64,000 nt of DNA. Origin: Kozakia baliensis. GTDB lineage: Bacteria; Pseudomonadota; Alphaproteobacteria; Acetobacterales; Acetobacteraceae. Of the stretch, positions 53,970 through 64,000 are shown piece by piece. A program made the position numbers and the translations under genes. The notes under the pieces were generated by a model. The model was not told the origin of the DNA. It searched no databases and worked only from the letters and a program-made list of their open reading frames with translations. The stretch's first letter is position 1, and every line of letters begins with the position of its first letter. The DNA is taken from NCBI RefSeq assembly GCF_001787335.1, contig NZ_CP014674.1, forward strand, positions 2,548,501 to 2,612,500, given 5' to 3'.

Positions 53970-54403
53970 CAAAAATTAGCAAAGCAGACATGCGCCGCGC
54001 GATGGAAAACAGTCGTCAAAAGCTCAAAGGGCACACGCTCTCGGAGATTTTGGACAGGAACTTTGCCGTCATTGAAGACATCATCGGTCAACGTGCTGAC
54101 TGGGCCATTGTCAGCGACGCGCTGGCAGCTCTCGGGATCACAGACTCAGACGGTAATGCTTATGCTGAGACGACGATCAGACAGAACTGGTACAGGGTCC
54201 GTCAGAGACGTCAGAACGCTATAAAGCGAAACGGTGATACTCTCAAAGCGAACAAGACACCACGCCTCGATCCGCAGGCGCAGCAGGAGAGTCGTCCTGC
54301 AGAGCAAAAAATTTTCTCAGAAGATCATCCACAACATTCTGAAGATCTCGGCAAACCAAAATCGCTGTTCAATCAAAGAAAATCGATACTCAGTAACAGA
54401 TAA
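53966..54403 (+). CDS. Small plasmid-type accessory protein, HTH-like
   Basis: A 145-residue protein. The middle (ADWAIVSDALAALGITDSDGNAYAETTIRQNWYRVRQRRQ, about 53-95) is like a DNA-binding segment found in small proteins encoded next to relaxases on alphaproteobacterial plasmids. The C-terminal 50 residues are charged and probably unordered. AAGGA lies about 10 bases before the ATG. It is the first full gene of the relaxase operon and may be a DNA-binding relaxosome or regulatory protein. Confidence 0.7.
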   Translation: MTKISKADMRRAMENSRQKLKGHTLSEILDRNFAVIEDIIGQRADWAIVSDALAALGITDSDGNAYAETTIRQNWYRVRQRRQNAIKRNGDTLKANKTPRLDPQAQQESRPAEQKIFSEDHPQHSEDLGKPKSLFNQRKSILSNR

Positions 54404-54460
54404 AATAAATATCAAAATTTGGAAATCCTGCCACAAACTCAGACGCTACGGTGATCCATC

Positions 54461-54757
54461 ATGAGAGCAACCTCTGACAAGGGGCACGTCGCGCAGGAAG
54501 ATATTCTCGCGATCCTCAGTGTTATTCTTGAAACACTACAAATTCAGGACAAAAAACTTGAACTCCTTTTAAAGGCTTTGAGCGCTCCCGAAAAAGACGA
54601 GCAACTCCTCCCGGACACGCTGCAATCTCTTGCGACCGTTCTGAAAGCTTATGATGCAGCGCTCTCGGCGAATAATCAGCTGATATCAGCGTTTCCGGAG
54701 GTCATGAGTCGCGCGATCAATCAGGCATTCGAAAACCACGTCGCGGATGGTTTCTGA
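54461..54757 (+). CDS. Small coiled-coil protein, relaxosome accessory candidate
   Basis: A 98-residue, Leu-rich helical protein (MRATSDKGHVAQEDILAILS; then QIQDKKLELLLKALSAPEKD). No DNA-binding motif is seen. Its stop lies 11 bases inside the relaxase frame counted from 54747, or just before alternative relaxase starts at 54759 and 54762, so it is tightly coupled to that gene. A role in relaxase assembly is inferred from position. Confidence 0.65.
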   Translation: MRATSDKGHVAQEDILAILSVILETLQIQDKKLELLLKALSAPEKDEQLLPDTLQSLATVLKAYDAALSANNQLISAFPEVMSRAINQAFENHVADGF

Positions 54758-57700
54758 AATGATGACGTATCGCACAGGCATCGCAGACCGGCCGTCGGAT
54801 GCTTCTTTTATGATTGCACATCTGAAAGAGCCGACTGTCTCAATCAGCGAGGCCTGTCAGGCTGCATATTATACAGGTGTCGATACAGTTCAGGCCGTCA
54901 CAACCAGTGAGACAGTGGCGCGCCTGGGTTCGACAGTCCATCCACGCGCGCAGAAGGGACTGGGCCTACGACCAGGTCATCCCATCACAGATCTTGAACT
55001 TGCGAATGTCATGAGCGGACGACGTGCGGATGGAAACCGCGTCCCAGGCAAGCAGATTCAGAAAACAACAGCCAGCATAGCTTCGGTGCTTGAACTGTCG
55101 TCAAACAGTCTTCCTGACGCGCTCACATTAAAACGCATCTCTGGAATTCTGCGAAAGAAAATCCCCAGAACGCAGAAAGCTCTTCTCCGACAACAGGCCG
55201 CGGCAAAGCGGTTGTTTGCACTGTACGGGCTTCCGTCCGATCAGAAGGCAGGACCGGAGCTTCTGCGGCGTTTTGGAGACGGTTTTGACTATAATGGCCT
55301 CTCCATAAACCAGGATCGGTTCTTAAAATCTTTAGGACACAAACATGAGTCAGTTGGTTATATCGATCTGACTTTTTCAGCCGATAAATCCCTTTCGGTT
55401 GCATGGGCGCTTGCAAGAACACCCGCGGAACGCGCCTGTCTCTTGCAGGCGCATCAGGATGCTGTGTCGCGTGTCATGCGTGATGTCGAGGCAATAATCG
55501 GACGCGCGCGGCGTGGCAAGGCGGGACGTGATGGGTATGACTCTGGCGCCATCGCATGGTTCGGGTTCCTGCACTATACGGCGCGACCAACGGTTTATGT
55601 CCCTGAAAACGGTCAGGACAATAACCTACAGACGCAACTGGTGACGGTCCGAACACCCGGTGATCCTCAATTACATACGCACTGCATTATTCCGAACTTC
55701 GTTTTCACGGAATCAGGGCATGTCGGCGGTCTTGATCTTGCGCGTCTCCAGGGACGCGTCAAAGAGATCGGGGCGCTCTATCAGGCCTATGTCGCAGACA
55801 ATCTTCGACAGAATGGTGCAGAAGTCGCCCTCAATCAGAAAACCGGAGCGGCTCAGCTGGTGCAAGTGCCAGAAGAAGTTCGCACAGCGTTTTCAAAAAG
55901 AACACGCCAGGGAAAGGATGCAGCCCAGGACTATGCCCGACAACAGAATGTCGACTGGTCCCGTCTTGATGCTGATCAGAAAATACGTTTCCTGAAGCAC
56001 GGGACGCAGGGAAATCCACGACAACCCAAGACAGACGATCTGGCAGATCGGGATGCGTGGCAGCAGACGATGACTCAACTGGGATGGACGATTCCTGATT
56101 TTCTGACCGGACACGACACGAGGACATTACACGATCCAGCGTCCTGGCTTGACGCGGCTCACCGCCTGACCTGTGCGTTTCTTAAAGATCCTTTCCAAAA
56201 AAGCGCCGTTCTGGACGGATCGATTATTCGACTTTGCGCAGCACGCGCCTTGATTGATGTCGGCATCGACACCTCCGCAGACATCGATACGGTCGTTTCT
56301 ATGGTCCGCGAGAACCCGATCATGATCGACGGTATTCGGACTGAAGTTCTCTCCATAGTTAATGAAGACCGCCGAGGAGATCCTCGCCTGCGCATCACCA
56401 CAAGACTTCAGGCAGATCACGAGAAGGAGGTTATCGATCGCGCCCTTAAAGCCGCAAACAATCATTTCGGCGCTTTAAGCGAGGCTGAAATCGATCTCGC
56501 GATCGCTGCTAGCGATCTTGATTTCACGGGGAGGCATGGAAGAGATCAGCGCCAGGCCATGAGTACACTGGGCACCCAGGGGCGTCTGGCTGTACTCATC
56601 GGCGTTGCCGGCTCCGGAAAAACGACATTGCTGACGCCACTTGTACATGCCTGGGCGCAAAGCGGTCATACGGTTTGGGGAACGGCCGTGGCCTGGAGAC
56701 AGGCCGACGATCTTGTTGGTGCAGGTATCGCTCAGCACCGCCTTGTCGCGACCCATCCTCTTCTTTGCGGGATAAAGAACGGCAATATTCGACTGGATTC
56801 CCGATCAGTCCTGATTGTCGACGAACTGAGTCTGCTGAGTACGGTGCAGCTTCTGGCGCTGCTCCGCGCCCAGGCTATGACGGGCTGCAGGCTGGTAATG
56901 ATTGGGGATGCCCGGCAATGCCAGTCCGTCGATGCGGGACCGACCGTTGGCCTGCTTCAGCGCGCATTGGGAAAAGAAAAAATCCCGGAATTACTCTCCA
57001 GTGTGCGACAGCAGACAGAGACTGAACGGGCCACAGCTCTCCTTTTCCGCCATGGCAGAGCATTGGAAGCACTACGCCGAAAATTTGAAGATGGATCCCT
57101 TCTCTTTGCAGACGGCGACGACCATCAGGTCGCTGAACACATCGCCGATCTCTGGCTGCAACGGCACATTGTCTTGAAAAAGGAGACACAAAATACACTG
57201 ACAGTCAGCGCGCCAACGAACGCTGACGCCCGTATGATCGCTTCTGTAATCCGCGACCGGAGGCGCTCTATTGGCGAGCTCAAGAAAGACCTGGTGATTC
57301 TCAAAGCGATGGATCAGCACGGGACACCCTACGACCTCCCTTTGGCACGTGGCGACAGGGTTCGTCTTTTCAAGAGAACAAATGCAAAACGCGATGATGG
57401 TAAGCGCGGGATCATCGGCAATAATGGCAGTGTGCTGGAAGTGCGCGATTACAGATACGGCGGTCTCTATCTCAGAAACAGTCATGGCACATGCGGCTGG
57501 GTCGACCTGGAAACTCTGGCAAGCCCGCACGACGACCGGGTTCTTCTGGGATATGGCGATGTCCTGACAATCGATGCATCGCAGGGACTGACATCGACCG
57601 AACATATCCTGGCCATGCCACGGGGGTCGGGACATCTTGACGCTCATCGCGCCTATGTAGGCGCGAGCCGACATCGCTTCAGGAACTGGATCGTGACATC

Positions 57701-58805
57701 TGAGCGCGCTGAGCGACGGAATATCATGTCACGACGCGGCATGGGGAGCAGGCAATCCATCGGCCGCGACGACATCCTGACAGCCATGGCCGATAATCTG
57801 GACCGACGCGACCAGAGGCTGTCCGCCCTTTCCTTACTGGAAGACGCCAGAACACTCCGCGCGGATGCTGTAAAGAATTTTCATAAAACACTGCTTCAGA
57901 CCGAGCGGCGCAATGCCCCCTTATCCCTTAAACTGCGGTTGAAACAGGCGCGTCAGAAGCAGATCCTGCAGGGCAGTTCGTCTCTCAAGCCTGTTGAAGA
58001 ACTCCTGAGGTCCCCCTCGCCTGAAATCGGCTTCCGATCACAAGACATGACCGAAAATCTGAAAACATCCCTTCGAACACAGACCTACATCGCCATCGCA
58101 AAAAACAGTGCCTGGTTCGAGAAATCACACCGACGTAGACGCCGCGCCGTCGCCGAAGCGCTTCAACGAACCGGCCTGTCAGATAACCCTCAGTGGCATT
58201 GCATTGCCCGCGATGTCTCGCCTGAAGACCTCGATCTGACAGCGGATGCGGAATATCGCACTCTTTTGTCACGCGGGAAAAAAGATGCAGACGGTCTCTG
58301 GATTGATGCCGATGCACTCCGATCGATTCAAAATAGACTTCTCAGACAAGGACGGGATGCAAGGCGCCTGAAACCCTGTGGTCTGAAATACGCGACAGCG
58401 CAGGTTGAGCGATTATTTGATCTGACAGCGCGCCACTTGGAGGGGCCAGGAGCAGACAACCCGGCAAGCTCCCTCGCCCTGCTTCTGTCTTCGCCTGCGC
58501 GCCAGCCGTTTAGCGCTGCGGCAACACTTGTTGCCGATCTTCAGGAGATGGGGATGACAATCTCCCGCGATCCGACATCCGTCGCCAATCGTATCTATCT
58601 TGACCAGTGCCATGTTGCACAGGCGCTCTCGAGATACGATGTCAAGACAGTGACAGCTGTTTGCGATCGACTTTTGCTGGTTCACGATTTCACAACGAGA
58701 AGAGCGCGCTCAACGCCAAGCCCAGCACCGAAAAGAGAAAATCGGAAGAGTGGTCCGGCCATGAGGCGATCGCGCAGGGAACAGAAAGACAGGGAGCGAG
58801 ACTGA
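54747..58805 (+). CDS. MobF-type relaxase-helicase (TrwC/TraI family)
   Basis: A 1,352-residue conjugative relaxase. Two tyrosines stand at AAYYTG (about 41-42) near the N-terminus. The relaxase core has YIDLTFSADKSLSVAWAL and the metal triad around PQLHTHCIIPN (His310, His312). The helicase has Walker A GVAGSGKTTLLTPL (about 621-634), motif II DELSLLS and UvrD-like C-terminal motifs (TIDASQGLTSTEHILAM, AYVGASRHRFRNWIV). In relatives the DLTFSA motif is near residue 80-95; here it is near 205, so about 120 residues are inserted after the tyrosines. The start may be 54747, 54759 or 54762. No coupling protein follows. Confidence 0.9.
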   Translation: MVSEMMTYRTGIADRPSDASFMIAHLKEPTVSISEACQAAYYTGVDTVQAVTTSETVARLGSTVHPRAQKGLGLRPGHPITDLELANVMSGRRADGNRVPGKQIQKTTASIASVLELSSNSLPDALTLKRISGILRKKIPRTQKALLRQQAAAKRLFALYGLPSDQKAGPELLRRFGDGFDYNGLSINQDRFLKSLGHKHESVGYIDLTFSADKSLSVAWALARTPAERACLLQAHQDAVSRVMRDVEAIIGRARRGKAGRDGYDSGAIAWFGFLHYTARPTVYVPENGQDNNLQTQLVTVRTPGDPQLHTHCIIPNFVFTESGHVGGLDLARLQGRVKEIGALYQAYVADNLRQNGAEVALNQKTGAAQLVQVPEEVRTAFSKRTRQGKDAAQDYARQQNVDWSRLDADQKIRFLKHGTQGNPRQPKTDDLADRDAWQQTMTQLGWTIPDFLTGHDTRTLHDPASWLDAAHRLTCAFLKDPFQKSAVLDGSIIRLCAARALIDVGIDTSADIDTVVSMVRENPIMIDGIRTEVLSIVNEDRRGDPRLRITTRLQADHEKEVIDRALKAANNHFGALSEAEIDLAIAASDLDFTGRHGRDQRQAMSTLGTQGRLAVLIGVAGSGKTTLLTPLVHAWAQSGHTVWGTAVAWRQADDLVGAGIAQHRLVATHPLLCGIKNGNIRLDSRSVLIVDELSLLSTVQLLALLRAQAMTGCRLVMIGDARQCQSVDAGPTVGLLQRALGKEKIPELLSSVRQQTETERATALLFRHGRALEALRRKFEDGSLLFADGDDHQVAEHIADLWLQRHIVLKKETQNTLTVSAPTNADARMIASVIRDRRRSIGELKKDLVILKAMDQHGTPYDLPLARGDRVRLFKRTNAKRDDGKRGIIGNNGSVLEVRDYRYGGLYLRNSHGTCGWVDLETLASPHDDRVLLGYGDVLTIDASQGLTSTEHILAMPRGSGHLDAHRAYVGASRHRFRNWIVTSERAERRNIMSRRGMGSRQSIGRDDILTAMADNLDRRDQRLSALSLLEDARTLRADAVKNFHKTLLQTERRNAPLSLKLRLKQARQKQILQGSSSLKPVEELLRSPSPEIGFRSQDMTENLKTSLRTQTYIAIAKNSAWFEKSHRRRRRAVAEALQRTGLSDNPQWHCIARDVSPEDLDLTADAEYRTLLSRGKKDADGLWIDADALRSIQNRLLRQGRDARRLKPCGLKYATAQVERLFDLTARHLEGPGADNPASSLALLLSSPARQPFSAAATLVADLQEMGMTISRDPTSVANRIYLDQCHVAQALSRYDVKTVTAVCDRLLLVHDFTTRRARSTPSPAPKRENRKSGPAMRRSRREQKDRERD

Positions 58806-58808
58806 ACA

Positions 58809-60290
58809 ATGATCCGAAAACGACCAGGCCGCCCCCGTCACAAAGCTCCCGCGCCAATTCCTCCCCTTGAACTGCCGATGTCGTTGCCCGCAGAGAGCAT
58901 GAATTTGAGACTGCAGGCCGTTCTCCTTGAAGCCGCATACGCATTTGCTTCGGACCCCAAGGCAGGACCGGAAAAGAACCGGCAGGTCACGGAAGTCATC
59001 CCCCCTCGGATGAAGGTCAGAACATATTTTTACGGACGTCTGCGTCTCATGAAGATGCAGCGGGAGATGAATTTCCTGACCAAAACCCTGACTGATCCTG
59101 ACCATCGTGTTTTTGGAGATTTTTGCTCACTCGCGCAAAAATCTCTTCCTGAGCTGAATTCATGCCTGAGTGCAGCGATGGCCAGACGAAAAACGGGAGC
59201 GCAATCCGAACCTCAGGACGACAGAAAACTGGCGGCTTTAGGAGAACATATCCGTCTGCAGGCACTGACATCGGCGATTAAAACGCTCAGCAGGAAACTT
59301 GCCGTAGTGGATGAGGATCGACTTTTCGAGAATTATAATCTCTTCTGGCGTCCCCTTCTGCAAGACGCATGCGCGGTCATCGGATTTTCAGTTCACGTCG
59401 CAATTCGTCTTCGTCTTTTTCATCCTGAACAACCTCCCAGATGGGGAAGACTGGCATTTCTTTTCGATCTCAGTCGAGCTGTAGAACGTGGACACTTACC
59501 ACCTGCTGCCCGGCTCATAGACGGATCCGCACCCGCTGCAAGACACGCTCAGGATGCATATGTTTGTATCCGAAATGGAAGAGCGGGTGCGCCTGAGACA
59601 AGTACCTGTCGAACCAGATTTATGCTTTTGAAACATCATTTCCACTCCGTTGGACATATTCTGGGAGCGATGAATATTCTGTCCTCAGCTGTCGAAGATC
59701 CATCAACAGGAGCAAGAGCCGACTGGCCAGAGACTAAGGAAGATCTGGGTTATCGCGACATTCGGGCCGGACACACGATCCTGCACCATACAGACTGGGA
59801 CGACCTGACCACAGGTACCATTGCTCTGGCTTTAGCACTGCAAAACGAACTCACCGTCAAGCAACAAACGAAACCATCCCCTGAACCCATCTTACGCCTC
59901 CATGAACTCGTTCTCATCAAAGGCGATATCAAAGCTGCCGAGCTTCGGAGAGGCCATCGTTTTACACCTGAGTATCGAAAAAAAAGGCGTCCCATCAGTC
60001 CTTTGACGGGTATTGCATTTGAGCCAGAACCTCTTTTTGGTCCGAAAATTCCAAAAGGTTTCAATTCTTCGACTTGGATCACCACCTCTGCTTTCTCTTG
60101 TCAGGCCGTCCCCTCCTATCGTGAAAATGATCTTTTCCCAACATCGCTGGCCTCGGTGGGACAGGATAAGACAGAAGAGGCCATTGATCATGACGCAGAG
60201 GACAGGACGCTTTGCGTAATTACTTTTTCCGAAGTGCCAGAGGTTTTTCTTGATATCTTCAGGAAATATATTCCTCCCAATCAAAAATAA
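58809..60290 (+). CDS. Unrecognised 493-residue protein after the relaxase
   Basis: Starts MIRKRPGRPRHKAPAPIPPL four bases after the relaxase stop, so co-translated. The N-terminal tail is basic (AT-hook-like RKRPGRPRHK), followed by a mainly helical middle and a C-terminal part with KKRRPISPLTGIAFEPEPLFGP. No transmembrane segment, nuclease or ATPase motif is seen. It may help in transfer or in replication of the element. It does not resemble a coupling protein (no Walker motifs). Confidence 0.7.
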   Translation: MIRKRPGRPRHKAPAPIPPLELPMSLPAESMNLRLQAVLLEAAYAFASDPKAGPEKNRQVTEVIPPRMKVRTYFYGRLRLMKMQREMNFLTKTLTDPDHRVFGDFCSLAQKSLPELNSCLSAAMARRKTGAQSEPQDDRKLAALGEHIRLQALTSAIKTLSRKLAVVDEDRLFENYNLFWRPLLQDACAVIGFSVHVAIRLRLFHPEQPPRWGRLAFLFDLSRAVERGHLPPAARLIDGSAPAARHAQDAYVCIRNGRAGAPETSTCRTRFMLLKHHFHSVGHILGAMNILSSAVEDPSTGARADWPETKEDLGYRDIRAGHTILHHTDWDDLTTGTIALALALQNELTVKQQTKPSPEPILRLHELVLIKGDIKAAELRRGHRFTPEYRKKRRPISPLTGIAFEPEPLFGPKIPKGFNSSTWITTSAFSCQAVPSYRENDLFPTSLASVGQDKTEEAIDHDAEDRTLCVITFSEVPEVFLDIFRKYIPPNQK

Positions 60291-60420
60291 GGCAGCCTCC
60301 AAAAAGGATACTGGAGCGCACCTGATCAGCAACGTTCAGAGGTAACGAGCAACACCCCCCTTTTTTGATGACCTTGGATCACACGTGTAGACATTCATTA
60401 AGATTATTTAATATTTCAGC

Positions 60421-60497
60421 GACAACGAATTTTTTTCTCTCATACTGACGAGCGATGAATGAAGCACCGTTGTCGGAGCTTCATCATGTCCTCGCAA
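60421..60497 (+). repeat. Leader element 2, before the recombinase operon
   Basis: ACAACGAATTTTTTT at 60422-60436, then, after 22 bases, ATGAAGCACC, TGTCGGAGCTTCA, ATGTCCTCGCAA. The pair TGAAGC (60460-60465) and GCTTCA (60478-60483) matches leader element 1 at 53866-53925. Confidence 0.6.
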
Positions 60498-60667
60498 TTT
60501 TCTTCAGAGTCATCGCGCAAAAAGCCTGAGCAGAATCGTGAGCCCTCAGACGCCCTGATTATTCTTGTCCGTTTTTTAGCCCGCGAAGCGGCCCGACAAT
60601 GCTACGAACATCAAGCTGCTCATTCCCTGACCAAGATCACGTCACCCTCAAAAAAGAAAACCCCACC

Positions 60668-60671
<4 letters not shown>
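60459..60671 (+). CDS. Small protein encoded before the serine recombinase
   Basis: A 70-residue frame (MKHRCRSFIMSSQFSSESSR), or 61 residues from the inner ATG at 60486. A short amphipathic helix DALIILVRFLAREAARQCYEH is followed by a Lys-rich tail. Its TGA overlaps the recombinase ATG (ATGA), so the two are coupled. It could be a recombination directionality factor or a regulator; this is from position only. Confidence 0.55.
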
Positions 60672-62365
<1,694 letters not shown>

Positions 62366-62400
62366 GGGGTGATGGGGTGTTTTGATGGGTGGGCTAGGGG

Positions 62401-62515
62401 ACCTGGCGGCGACCGACTTTTCCGTGCCTTGAGGCACAGTATCATAGGCGCTGGGGCGTTTCACGGCCGAGTTCGGGAAGGGATCGGGTGGAAGTCTCCC
62501 GCCATGGCCACCAGG
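62401..62515 (-). rRNA. rrf: 5S ribosomal RNA
   Basis: About 115 bases on the minus strand, from CCTGGTGGCC through the conserved CCCGAACTCGG and ending CGCCGCCAGG, which pairs with its start. It lies between the 23S gene and tRNA-fMet, as expected. Confidence 0.92.
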
Positions 62516-62640
62516 TCTTCTGGCCCACCCGTTGGTATGGGTGGTGTGGAGGTTGGTGCGTATTTTGTGATGATTTTACGTGGATGATTGCTGTGCATGT
62601 ATGTGCCAGAGCGTTTGCTATGGCGTTGTGTGAGCGATAT

Positions 62641-64000
<1,360 letters not shown>

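Overview
The left half of the window reads as the chromosome of an alphaproteobacterium, most likely an acetic acid bacterium (Acetobacteraceae). The main reason is a two-gene membrane-bound PQQ polyol dehydrogenase of the SldB/SldA type, together with GC-rich coding DNA and OprB-type porins. Genus and species cannot be fixed from this sequence alone.

Bases 1-32.7 kb are ordinary core chromosome: the end of hrpB, a DegP-like protease, a two-component system, infC and thrS, a heptosyltransferase-like enzyme, a PfkB kinase, sldBA, dcd, murA, a phosphate cluster (PiT transporter, OprB porin, PPK2 kinase), a lactate permease with a second OprB porin, a DUF2382 stress protein and an aldo/keto reductase. 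infC appears to start with AUA and the PiT gene with UUG.

Bases 32.7-51 kb are a decaying, IS-rich island. Two inverted 2,656-bp copies of a nested element (an IS481-type element whose transposase is split by an IS110-family element) flank 10.1 kb. Between them lie a LysR/pirin/hydrolase/FMN reductase/DoxX cluster in which the hydrolase has an in-frame stop and the reductase a 1-nt deletion, an IS1182-type element with a clean 4-bp duplication, an IS110-family element whose transposase has lost the part holding its DxxD motif, an intact VapBC-like module, and a mosaic of gene pieces: RND pump, GNAT, MutS, a polymorphic-toxin C-terminal domain with the start of its putative immunity gene, and an IS5-type transposase. 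Beyond the second copy are a truncated TIGR02391-like gene, a CPBP-family membrane protease, an IS630 relic and a small AT-rich orphan.

Bases 51-62.3 kb look like an integrated mobilizable element: three unrecognised genes on the minus strand, then, divergently, two small accessory genes, a 1,352-aa MobF (TrwC/TraI-like) relaxase-helicase, an unrecognised 493-aa protein, a small ORF and a large serine recombinase whose reading frame ends inside an initiator tRNA gene. No coupling protein or type IV secretion gene is seen, so it would need a helper. A related leader sequence with a small inverted repeat occurs before both the relaxase operon and the recombinase operon. The window ends in an rRNA operon on the minus strand: 23S (its 3' part), 5S, tRNA-fMet.
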